This document shows positions 11,333-19,057 of a stretch of 37,441 bases of DNA, piece after piece. Under the pieces are notes generated by a model. The model did not search any database and was not told where the DNA came from. It saw only the letters and a list, made by a program, of their open reading frames with translations. Position 1 is the stretch's first letter. Every line of letters begins with the position of its first letter. Source of the stretch: Scytonema sp. UIC 10036. Its GTDB lineage: Bacteria; Cyanobacteriota; Cyanobacteriia; Cyanobacteriales; Nostocaceae. The stretch is from NCBI RefSeq assembly GCF_009725235.1, contig NZ_WJFC01000122.1, forward strand, positions 1-37,441. The letters run 5' to 3'. A program made the translations under genes and the position numbers.

Positions 11333-12505
11333 TTACCGTAAGCCAAACACAATTACACAATCATTTTTTAATAAGTAAGGAAACTTTTGACGCAAATAGT
11401 CATGAAATCCCGTAAAGTGCTCCAACCACCAAAAAGCAGTCCATAGGAAGACAATTGCACAGACGCCAGTTTGGTACAATCGCTCAAATTCTCGAATCGC
11501 CATATTGTCATCTGTTGGAACTCCCCAATACTGTCCGTTGCGTTCGGTAAAGGGGATAGTCTGAAAGTCTTTGATGATTTTGTTGCCATACAGACAACTC
11601 TCATCAACTAAAATGAAAGATTCCTGTGGTGAGAACAGAGCCTTCAGTTCCTCCCTCAAATCATACATACGAGCAATGCGATTTCGCTCTTCAACGAAAA
11701 ATAAATCCGCTGTCATTTGAGCCAGATTCCACTTTTTTTGAATCTGCTCTAACTCATTTGCTGCTTGTTGAAGATCCCATCTTTTAAAGAAATAATCTAG
11801 GTCATCGCGTTCTGGAGGAAAAGGATGCCAGAAATGAACCACAGACTTCGGTTCAAACACCACTGAGATGTTAGCTTTATACAAAGCCATGGTAGAATCA
11901 ATCCAGTCTAAATAGACGACATCATCAAAAGGATTGACTCGCTCGAAAACACTTCGACGGTAAAGTTGACAATGAACTTCTCCAGATAACTCTATTGTTC
12001 GGCGATGGGAACCTCGATCGAGTTGTAGATCGCCTGTAGGTGGCAAAATTTCTAACTCGACCCCATCTGTCGTTTCTACTGAACGGACTTGACCTAAGTT
12101 TGGGTCCCAGTGAATTTTAGTTGCACCCAAACGACCTTCGATAATACGGGGAATTGCCACATCAGCTGGATGTTCTTCGCAAGCCTGGATGAGATAAGAT
12201 AGCCAATCCTCTTCTACGAGAACATCATTCTCGATGAAACACAAGAAATCATCATTAGAATTAGATTCCTGAAGCACCAGATTTCTTGATTGATTGGGCA
12301 TCAAATAATAATCTTTAGAAATGACTTTGACATTGCTACGCCCTGCAAGCACCTGTTCTATTTGCTTCCAGTAGACCTCAGGCGTGTTGCAGTCTATTAC
12401 GATTAAATTAAAAGGAATATGCGTGCAGTCAAAAATTCGCTGCAACGATTCCGCAGCTAATGAGAACTGTTCTCGAGGAAAAAATCCAATGGTGACTGTT
12501 GGCAT
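11333..12505 (-). CDS. GT2-like glycosyltransferase with shared C-terminal domain (copy c)
   Basis: The 390-residue protein has a more divergent GT-A domain: VTIGFFPREQFSLAAESL, FNLIVIDCNTPEVYW, MPNQSRNLVLQES and an acidic metal site IENDVLVEEDW (Glu92-Asp94). A central stretch (about 230-290) is rich in charged and Gln residues. Residues about 293-390 carry the same C-terminal domain as the two downstream genes (FILVDES, IPFTERNGQYWGVPTDD, IREFERLYQTG, AFWWLEHF). The ATG at 12505 has an AGGA site about nine bases upstream. Because the catalytic parts of the three proteins differ far more than their C-terminal domains, the latter may be a common docking or acceptor-recognition unit. Confidence 0.82.
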   Translation of the reverse strand: MPTVTIGFFPREQFSLAAESLQRIFDCTHIPFNLIVIDCNTPEVYWKQIEQVLAGRSNVKVISKDYYLMPNQSRNLVLQESNSNDDFLCFIENDVLVEEDWLSYLIQACEEHPADVAIPRIIEGRLGATKIHWDPNLGQVRSVETTDGVELEILPPTGDLQLDRGSHRRTIELSGEVHCQLYRRSVFERVNPFDDVVYLDWIDSTMALYKANISVVFEPKSVVHFWHPFPPERDDLDYFFKRWDLQQAANELEQIQKKWNLAQMTADLFFVEERNRIARMYDLREELKALFSPQESFILVDESCLYGNKIIKDFQTIPFTERNGQYWGVPTDDNMAIREFERLYQTGVCAIVFLWTAFWWLEHFTGFHDYLRQKFPYLLKNDCVIVFGLR

Positions 12506-12534
12506 ATTGATATTCCTAAATTGAATCGTGATGA

Positions 12535-13674
12535 TTAATTCATGGCTGCTTCTAGCAGTGAGGACAGAACTTTATCTGAGTTAAAATATTCTTCTGCTAA
12601 CTGCCTTGCTGCATACTGATGTCTTTCACAGTCAGCATTTATGGTTTCTGTACCTTTTAATGCCTCCTTTTGGTCGCAAAAGGTTAAAATCCCTTCTCCT
12701 ATTGGCAGCCAATCTCTCAATCCTGTATCTTGAACTAGAACGGGCTTGCCAGAGGCTAGGTAACATACGCTGCGATCGCTAAACCAACCCCCCTTTGTAG
12801 CAACATAACCCTGTTTCGCGACTCCAAACTCAGCACGGGATTCTTGAACGAATTTCTGGTAAGAGTCTGGTGTAAAGGACGCAATCCATCCGGGGAGGAC
12901 TTCCCAACCGTACTGGGATAGCTCATTGGGAAAACCGCCACTTAACGCAATCCGAAACGGTTGTTTTGTCAGTTGCGGTAGATCGATGAACTTGAGAAAT
13001 TCTTTATCCTTATTGCCGTAGGTGACTCCCTCGTAGACCACTTCCCGATAACTGTGCCACTGCATAATAGAACTAAAGTGGATAGAGTTATCGTTTTCAG
13101 TCACTGGCCAGTAAGACAATGCTACTGGAGGTAATGTCTTCAACCAATGCTTGCCGATTGTGGGGATAAGACAGTCTCCAGCACCAATGCGCTGCCCGAT
13201 GGTGAAGAGGCGATCGCAATGTTCGATGGTGTTGATTAATTCCCTATGACCGCAAGCAATGTTAATCTGAGTGAAACCGGGATCGGCATCAATATAAATC
13301 CGGCGCTTCGGCAACTTATATTCCTCTCTCCAGAGAGAAATGGGTGAGCCACGGACAATCATTAAATCGGCTTGGGAACAGATATCTCTAAACGCGTCAA
13401 CCTCCATCCCAACCGAGCGATCGCCAGCCCGATAAATCCATTGGTTTTCAAAACCAAGCGGTTCCAGACAGTTTTTGACATAATTGGTGGGATAATCCAA
13501 TTCCGTTGTGAGTTGCTCGCTCTCCCAGTTGTAAACCCACGATTCGGAACCACATTCTTCCAAATAAAAAACATTGTGCCCGAGCGATCGCAAACCCAAA
13601 AGGTATTGTAGGTCAGACCAGGCATTGCCTCCTATAGGAAAACGACCGATAGCACTCGCGAAAATGACGTTCAT
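12535..13674 (-). CDS. GT-B-like glycosyltransferase, paralogue 3
   Basis: The 379-residue protein resembles its two upstream neighbours along its whole length. The N-terminal Rossmann-like half has the opening VIFASAIGRFPIGGNAWSD, then YLLGLRSLGHNVFYLEE. The C-terminal half has FGVAKQGYVATKGGWFSDRS, CYLASGKPVLVQDTG and WLPIGEGILTF, which look like the nucleotide-sugar-binding side of a GT-B (GT1/GT4-like) enzyme. The start ATG overlaps the upstream stop as ATGA (13671-13674), so translation is coupled. The acceptor and donor cannot be told from sequence. I rate the GT-B assignment as likely, not certain, since the classic EX7E motif is not evident. Confidence 0.75.
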   Translation of the reverse strand: MNVIFASAIGRFPIGGNAWSDLQYLLGLRSLGHNVFYLEECGSESWVYNWESEQLTTELDYPTNYVKNCLEPLGFENQWIYRAGDRSVGMEVDAFRDICSQADLMIVRGSPISLWREEYKLPKRRIYIDADPGFTQINIACGHRELINTIEHCDRLFTIGQRIGAGDCLIPTIGKHWLKTLPPVALSYWPVTENDNSIHFSSIMQWHSYREVVYEGVTYGNKDKEFLKFIDLPQLTKQPFRIALSGGFPNELSQYGWEVLPGWIASFTPDSYQKFVQESRAEFGVAKQGYVATKGGWFSDRSVCYLASGKPVLVQDTGLRDWLPIGEGILTFCDQKEALKGTETINADCERHQYAARQLAEEYFNSDKVLSSLLEAAMN

Positions 13675-14873
13675 CTTACCTCAACCCTCCTTAACTCGTT
13701 TCGAGCATGAATTGCCGTCTCTAATAGTCGAGGTAGCACCACTTTGTAACTAAAGGTTTGCTCGGCTATTTCCCTTGCTGCCAAGCAATGCGCCGGATAA
13801 TCCGCATTGACGCGCTCTATGCAATCGACTGCTTCCTTTAAGGAGGAAAAAGCCAACACGCCGTCACCCGTCCGCAACCAGTCACTAAATCCGGTATCTT
13901 GTAAGATGACCGGGCGACCGGCAGCGAGATAGCAAACACTGCGATCGCTAAACCAACCGCTGCGAGTTTTGACATAAGCGTGTTTGGCAACGCTAAATTC
14001 TCCCCGAGAGCCAGTAATGTAGGTACTGTAAGTTGATAAGTTAGCGCTAATTTCGCCGGCATCTCGAACTAACCAGCCTGCTGTCTGTAGAGACTTTGCA
14101 ATCTCTGCTATTTCTTTATCCTTGCCCGAAAGAGCGAGTTCGAGTTGCTGCGTACAGTAGCTTGGGAGTTCCAGCAGGCGCATGAATTCCTCATCTTTCT
14201 GTCCGTAACTTTCGCCTTTGTATATAATTTTACCATAAGCACTCCAATTGGCAATGGTAGTAAATGGTGCGTTTTCCTGCTCTTCTCCACCCTGTCCTGG
14301 AACAAGTACCGGGCTGCTCCAGATTTCCGGCACCACAGGCGGTACAGTAGGGAGCCATTTTATACCATCACTCGGAATACCGCAATAGCTTTGTCCGATA
14401 TTAGCGCCATAACTAAAGTAGGCGTGGTAGTCATTGCGACCCTCAGCAGCAAACTGCCCTATTTGGGTAAAGAATGGGTCCATGTCGATAAGTACCCGGT
14501 GCTGACAGAGCAGGAATTCAGGTAGCCAGCAAACTCCACCGATATTCAATAGCAGATCTGCCGTCTTGAGTCTCTGCTCTACCTCCAGCCAGTCTGCTCC
14601 GTAGACGGTTCTTGTCTCTCGATTGACGTAGCACGCAGTTGCATTCATGCCATAGGTGTTTATGAGTGTCTGCACTGCATGAAGACCAAAGAGTGGATCG
14701 TCACTGTAATCGCGGTTTATCGGGTTATAGCAGGATTGAGACCAGCCGCTTTCCTCCAGGTATACGACTTCATGTCCCAAATAATGTAGCCCTAACAAAT
14801 AGTGGAAGTAGGCCAAAATATTACCTGCCAATGGATGTCGGATCGTATATCCGCAAACAACAATGCGTGCCAT
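13671..14873 (-). CDS. GT-B-like glycosyltransferase, paralogue 2
   Basis: The 400-residue protein is the middle of three tandem paralogues. It begins MARIVVCGYTIRHPLAG, followed by YFHYLLGLHYLGHEVVYLEES, the same opening as its neighbours. The C-terminal half holds FSVAKHAYVKTRSGWFSDRS, CYLAAGRPVILQDTGFSDWL and GDGVLAF. An open frame extends 87 bases further upstream, but that part overlaps the preceding gene. The ATG at 14873, two bases after the upstream stop and just behind a GCGGGG stretch, aligns with the other paralogues and is chosen here. It ends with an ATGA overlap into the next gene. It is probably a cytoplasmic sugar transferase of the same glycan pathway. Confidence 0.75.
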   Translation of the reverse strand: MARIVVCGYTIRHPLAGNILAYFHYLLGLHYLGHEVVYLEESGWSQSCYNPINRDYSDDPLFGLHAVQTLINTYGMNATACYVNRETRTVYGADWLEVEQRLKTADLLLNIGGVCWLPEFLLCQHRVLIDMDPFFTQIGQFAAEGRNDYHAYFSYGANIGQSYCGIPSDGIKWLPTVPPVVPEIWSSPVLVPGQGGEEQENAPFTTIANWSAYGKIIYKGESYGQKDEEFMRLLELPSYCTQQLELALSGKDKEIAEIAKSLQTAGWLVRDAGEISANLSTYSTYITGSRGEFSVAKHAYVKTRSGWFSDRSVCYLAAGRPVILQDTGFSDWLRTGDGVLAFSSLKEAVDCIERVNADYPAHCLAAREIAEQTFSYKVVLPRLLETAIHARNELRRVEVR

Positions 14874-14875
14874 GC

Positions 14876-16078
14876 TTATAACCCCGCTCGCTCCATAAGA
14901 CTGCCAATCACCTTCTCTGCAGCAAAGTACTCCGAGGCAATTTCGCGAGCTGCTTGGCAATTGCCTTTGTAGTCGCTTTCGATGGTGTCAAGCGCCGTCA
15001 GAATATCCTCCATAGTGTTAAAAGCAAAAAGCCCTTTACCCGTTGGCAGATACTTGCTGAATCCTGTTTCTTGAGTAATCACAGGACGACCAGCAGCTAG
15101 ATAGCAAGCAGAGCGATCGCTAAACCAGCCGCTTAAAAGGCGCGTATATTGCTCCTTTGCCACCGTGAACTCCCCACGCGATCGCTGGATATAACCGCGA
15201 TAATTATTCATATCTTGAGAGAGTTCCACTGCGTCTACCTGACTCCAACCATGCTTCTGAAGCAGGCATCGCACGTTCTCTCTTTCATCCTCACTCACAT
15301 TCGTAGCCATTTCAAATCGCAACGGACGTTTCTGGGGAAGATCCAGAAATTTTTCTAATTCACGCGCCTTGCGCCAGTAGTAAGTTTTGCCTTGATAAGT
15401 AATGTCCTTTCCCTTATTATTCCAAGTAGCGATGGTGTTGTAAGCAATGCCTGGTGGGGGATTTGAGGTTTCCCACAGATCCAGCATAACGGGTTGACGG
15501 GTAGGTAACCACTGAAACTGACCGACAGGAACACCACAGTCTGGTGCTCCCAGATTTTCCCCAAAACTGAAATGGGTATCATGGGCGGACAGATGAGCAA
15601 TGAGTTTTTTGTCGTCCTGAGCAACCCGAATCTGAGAGGCAATCGGATCGGATTCCACGTAGATACGGCGGTGGCAAGCCAAATGTTCGTCGCGGATTTC
15701 CTGGTCACCCGTGACGTTCAAAAAGGCGTCTGCTTCCTTATATAATTGCAAAATTTGGGATTCAGTCATCCCATAACATTCACCCCCCAGATAGTCGCGA
15801 AATGCCCAGCAATCCTTAAAGCCATACGCCTCCAAAATGGGGGCAATCTGCTGGATATTCTCAATCGCATCTGGAGAAAGGTCGTTGATACGGGGATTGT
15901 AAATCCAACGCCATGAATCTTCTATATAATAAGCGTCATACCCCAGGCGACGAAGACCTAGCAAGTAGTGGAGGAACTGGTAAGTCACTCCTGCAAGGGG
16001 ATACCAAAATAAAATACCAAAAACTATGATTTTTCCCTTACTGGGGCGTTCATGCTTCACGGTCAATGCCTCCTGCAT
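14876..16078 (-). CDS. GT-B-like glycosyltransferase, paralogue 1
   Basis: The first of three tandem paralogues, 400 residues from the ATG at 16078. It shows KGKIIVFGILFWYPLAG and YLLGLRRLGYDAYYIEDS at the N-terminus. At the C-terminus it shows FTVAKEQYTRLLSGWFSDRS, CYLAAGRPVITQETGFSKYLPTG, then a helical tail. The start is uncertain: a GGAGG lies inside the first codons, eight bases ahead of a GTG at 16060, and that GTG would give a 394-residue protein starting at KHERPSKGK. Both starts overlap the end of the upstream acyltransferase. The assignment to GT-B glycosyltransferases rests on the two-lobed layout and the glycine-rich C-terminal motif shared by the trio. Confidence 0.75.
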   Translation of the reverse strand: MQEALTVKHERPSKGKIIVFGILFWYPLAGVTYQFLHYLLGLRRLGYDAYYIEDSWRWIYNPRINDLSPDAIENIQQIAPILEAYGFKDCWAFRDYLGGECYGMTESQILQLYKEADAFLNVTGDQEIRDEHLACHRRIYVESDPIASQIRVAQDDKKLIAHLSAHDTHFSFGENLGAPDCGVPVGQFQWLPTRQPVMLDLWETSNPPPGIAYNTIATWNNKGKDITYQGKTYYWRKARELEKFLDLPQKRPLRFEMATNVSEDERENVRCLLQKHGWSQVDAVELSQDMNNYRGYIQRSRGEFTVAKEQYTRLLSGWFSDRSACYLAAGRPVITQETGFSKYLPTGKGLFAFNTMEDILTALDTIESDYKGNCQAAREIASEYFAAEKVIGSLMERAGL

Positions 16079-16649
16079 CTAACTGACGAATGATACGGGC
16101 AGGATTGCCAGCCACAATGGTATACGGTGGGACATCCTGAGTGACAACAGACCGTGCTCCGACAATCGCGCCCTCTCCGATTGTGACGCCCGGTAGTACG
16201 CTTGCATCAAAACCGATCCAAACGTTACATCCGATGAAGATCGGTTGAGCTGGTACCGTTGTATCAATGTGTCGGGGCGAACGAAATGGCAGAAGTTCTA
16301 GTTCGCGCTGCCGCTCTGTTGGGTCAAACGGTAACCGATAGGTGTCCATAAGAACAACATTCCAAGAGATGAGGGCATAATCGCCGATCTCGATTTGGGA
16401 ATCACAGATAATCCTGGCACCGTGGACAAGCGCATAGTTGCCCAACCTGACTCGCCCACGGGGACCAACATCAAACATCGTTCCCAGATAGGAGGAAGCG
16501 CCGCGACCGTATTCTACCCCTATTGGTGCTTCACTGCGGTATAAATGAAAACTAAAGGTAGTTTCAACGTAAGCAGTTTCATCCAAAATGACGTTTTCTG
16601 GAATTGTGCCAGGATACCAATCCCAGGAGAGAGTGCGCGTAGAAACCAT
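16050..16649 (-). CDS. Left-handed beta-helix acyltransferase, second copy
   Basis: This 199-residue protein has the hexapeptide repeats of LbH acetyltransferases: GPRGRVRLGNYALVHGARI, IEIGDYALISWNVVLMDTY, IFIGCNVWIGFDASVLPGV and TIGEGAIVGARSVVTQDVPPYTIVAGNPARII. The ending is the signature of the LacA/NodL/CysE-like group that moves an acetyl group from acetyl-CoA to a sugar hydroxyl or amine. The open frame reaches to 16715, but this would overlap the upstream acyltransferase. ATG 16649, eight bases past that gene and behind a GGGGAGGT site, is preferred. It probably decorates sugars of the glycan. Confidence 0.88.
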   Translation of the reverse strand: MVSTRTLSWDWYPGTIPENVILDETAYVETTFSFHLYRSEAPIGVEYGRGASSYLGTMFDVGPRGRVRLGNYALVHGARIICDSQIEIGDYALISWNVVLMDTYRLPFDPTERQRELELLPFRSPRHIDTTVPAQPIFIGCNVWIGFDASVLPGVTIGEGAIVGARSVVTQDVPPYTIVAGNPARIIRQLDAGGIDREA

Positions 16650-16656
16650 ATCGCCG

Positions 16657-17229
16657 TTAGACCTCCCCAATAATTTGCGCCGGGTTACCCATAACTCGGC
16701 TGCGTGGCGGTACATCTCGACTTACCATTGCACCCGCCTCCACAAGAGCACCCGCTCCAATATGGACTCCTTTTAAGATTGTGGCGTTCGGTCCGATCCA
16801 GACGCCGTCCTCAATCACTACAGGTCGCTTGACGATTTCCGGTCGCGGTAAAGTCTTCCCTAGAGGTGAGCACGCTATTGCATCAGCAATGCGCTCAGCA
16901 GGCGCAATGGGATGAAAGTCTGTATCAGTCAGTGTTGCGTTCCATCCAATGACAACGTAGCTACCAATGCGAAGTTCTAACTCGCACAGGAGTACAGCAT
17001 TTGTAAAGTAGCAGTAGTTGCCAATCTCCACCTGTCCGTTCTGACCAATATCGAAGTGGACGCCGTCCATGGTACAGTTATCGCCGATGATGAGTCCCCG
17101 TTCTCTATGGCTGTGGAATCGCTTGAACGCCAGATTGCCCATGACAAGTGTATTTGAACCAATTTGGACATTGGCTGGGAAATCAGAAATGTTCTTGTAC
17201 TCCGATCGATGATTGCCTAAGTCATTCAC
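16657..17229 (-). CDS. Left-handed beta-helix acyltransferase, first copy
   Basis: From a GTG at 17229 the protein has 190 residues, mostly hexapeptide repeats: NVQIGSNTLVMGNLAF, LIIGDNCTMDGVHFDIG, VEIGNYCYFTNAVLLCE, LRIGSYVVIGWNATLTD, VVIEDGVWIGPNATILKGVHIGAGALV, and the closing MVSRDVPPRSRVMGNPAQIIG. The open frame extends to 17415, but that part lies wholly within the end of the ABC exporter gene. A GAGGAG site nine bases before the GTG supports the shorter form. It is a paralogue of the next gene, and the two probably acetylate different positions of the same glycan. Confidence 0.85.
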   Translation of the reverse strand: MNDLGNHRSEYKNISDFPANVQIGSNTLVMGNLAFKRFHSHRERGLIIGDNCTMDGVHFDIGQNGQVEIGNYCYFTNAVLLCELELRIGSYVVIGWNATLTDTDFHPIAPAERIADAIACSPLGKTLPRPEIVKRPVVIEDGVWIGPNATILKGVHIGAGALVEAGAMVSRDVPPRSRVMGNPAQIIGEV

Positions 17230-17245
17230 CTTCTCTCTCCTCTGT

Positions 17246-19057
17246 TTATGCCGATTCCGAATGAATTGTCGCTCGCCCGGACTGGATTTGGTGCAGGCGA
17301 TAGTAAAGCCCGCGAGCGTTAAGCAATGTTTGATGGGTTCCGCTTTCCACAACTCGTCCTTGTTCCAACACCACGATCCGGTCTGCTCTTTGCACTGTCG
17401 AGAGCCGATGGGCAATAATAAACGTAGTCCGTCCTGCCATCAGTCGCTCTAATGCCTCTAGCAGCAGAAACTCAGTTTGAGCATCTAGGGCTGAGGTGGG
17501 TTCATCCAGAATCAGTACTGGAGCATCCTTAAGCAGAGCACGGGCGATCGCTAACCGTTGCTTCTCTCCCCCGGAAAGGGTAGCACCGCGCTCGCCAATG
17601 ACCGTATCATAACCCTGGGGTAATCGTTGAATAAAATTATCTGCATTTGCAGCTTGGGCGGCGGCAATAATTGCTTCGCGGCTGGCACTAGTGCAGCCAT
17701 AAGCAATGTTCTCAGCGATGGTTAGCGGCAGCAAAAATGGCTCCTGCAGAACTAGTGAAATCTGAGAGCGCAGACTTTTCAGTTGTACGCTGCGGATATC
17801 TACCCCATCGAAGAGGACTCGTCCAGACCAGGGATCGAAAAAACGGGGAATGAGGGAAACCAGGGTACTCTTACCAACTCCTGTCTCTCCTATCAACGCG
17901 ATGGTTTCTCCTGGCTGTGCCTCGAAGGAAACATCTTGGAGTATGGGTCTTCCTTGCTCGTAGCCGAAGGTAACTCCCTCTAGGCATACGTATCCCCTCG
18001 CTCTCCCCGATTGTAAGAGCAGGGGGCTGGCACCGGGAACCTCCTGCACCTCATCCTTGGTGTCCAACACCTGTAGCACTCTCATAGAACTAGCTGCAGC
18101 GGCTGCAAAACCGGATGACATATAAGCCAGAGTTTCCATGGGCACGTACAGGGAAGCAAGATAAGAAAGGAAGACCAGTAAAGAACCTATCGAGAGTGAC
18201 CCATCCAGAACCAGGAAGCCGCTGACTAGCATTATGGCTGCTGTTCCGACTGCGGTTACCCCACTCACCCCTACTTTGAATTGCATCTGGGCAAGAATAG
18301 CACGTAAATAAGCTTGGAGTGCTTGCTGAGATAGGTAGCGAAAGCGCTCATCTTCATGTGCTTCGCGACCAAATGCTTGAATAACGGGTAGCGCTGTCAA
18401 GGTTTGCTCGCCAAGCGCCATAATCTCGCCTTCAAATTGTTGATGCTGATAAGTTCGCTCAATCATGGGCTGGTTAAAAACCCAAATGAGTAATACGATG
18501 AAAGGAGCAACGAGCAGCGAGAGCAGTGAAAGTAGGCGATTGATTTGCCACATCACGGCAAACATGGCTACCAGGCTCACCAGGGAAGTGAGCACGGGTA
18601 GCAAAACTCCCATGGCCAGATTCCGAATACAAATGCTGTCTGTCATAACTCGCCGGACAAGGTCTCCAGCCCGGTGTTGGTTATGAAACCTGAGGGAAAG
18701 ATGTTGCAGGCGATCGAAGAGTGCCGCTCCTAAGTCATAACTCATCTGATTCCCTACGCCTGCTCCCACATAGTCCTGGAGCAGACGAACACCCTCACTG
18801 GTCAAAAATAGCACAATTGTGGAACCGGCTAACCAACCGAGCAACTGAATGTCTGATTCAGCACCACTGAAGGTTTTGAACCAAACAATGGTATGTGGGA
18901 GGGATTGGTTGCCCAGGACGTAATCAACGATCGACTTTAAAGGCCAGGGTTTGAGGACATTCAGCCCTACATTCACGAGCATGAGCAGCAGCACAAACAC
19001 AAGTCCGCGCCAACGAACCAGGGCGTATCGTGCCAGTCGCAGCCACCACTGTTTCAT
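17246..19057 (-). CDS. ABC exporter, second subunit (MsbA-like half transporter)
   Basis: The 603-residue half transporter has six membrane helices in residues about 15-310 and an ATPase domain after about 355. Walker A is GETGVGKST (390-398), the Q-loop is LVLQEP, the signature is LSGGEKQR (494-501), Walker B is VLILDEP (514-520) and the H-loop His is 550. All catalytic residues look intact. Its start overlaps the stop of the upstream exporter gene as ATGA (19054-19057), with GGAGG seven bases ahead, so the two are made together and probably form a heterodimer. The setting among glycosyltransferases suggests flipping of a lipid-linked glycan or glycolipid. A peptide or other natural product cannot be excluded. 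Confidence 0.93.
   Translation of the reverse strand: MKQWWLRLARYALVRWRGLVFVLLLMLVNVGLNVLKPWPLKSIVDYVLGNQSLPHTIVWFKTFSGAESDIQLLGWLAGSTIVLFLTSEGVRLLQDYVGAGVGNQMSYDLGAALFDRLQHLSLRFHNQHRAGDLVRRVMTDSICIRNLAMGVLLPVLTSLVSLVAMFAVMWQINRLLSLLSLLVAPFIVLLIWVFNQPMIERTYQHQQFEGEIMALGEQTLTALPVIQAFGREAHEDERFRYLSQQALQAYLRAILAQMQFKVGVSGVTAVGTAAIMLVSGFLVLDGSLSIGSLLVFLSYLASLYVPMETLAYMSSGFAAAAASSMRVLQVLDTKDEVQEVPGASPLLLQSGRARGYVCLEGVTFGYEQGRPILQDVSFEAQPGETIALIGETGVGKSTLVSLIPRFFDPWSGRVLFDGVDIRSVQLKSLRSQISLVLQEPFLLPLTIAENIAYGCTSASREAIIAAAQAANADNFIQRLPQGYDTVIGERGATLSGGEKQRLAIARALLKDAPVLILDEPTSALDAQTEFLLLEALERLMAGRTTFIIAHRLSTVQRADRIVVLEQGRVVESGTHQTLLNARGLYYRLHQIQSGRATIHSESA

Noticed and set aside
14874..14960. N-terminal extension of the middle GT-B-like protein
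   Set aside because: It overlaps the upstream gene, and the extra 29 residues do not match the paralogues, which begin at the aligned Met.
16650..16715. N-terminal extension of the second acyltransferase
   Set aside because: It overlaps the end of the upstream acyltransferase gene. ATG 16649 has a GGGGAGGT site and begins the conserved part.
17230..17415. N-terminal extension of the first acyltransferase
   Set aside because: It lies in the coding end of the ABC exporter, in another phase, and shows no acyltransferase features. GTG 17229 with GAGGAG fits better.
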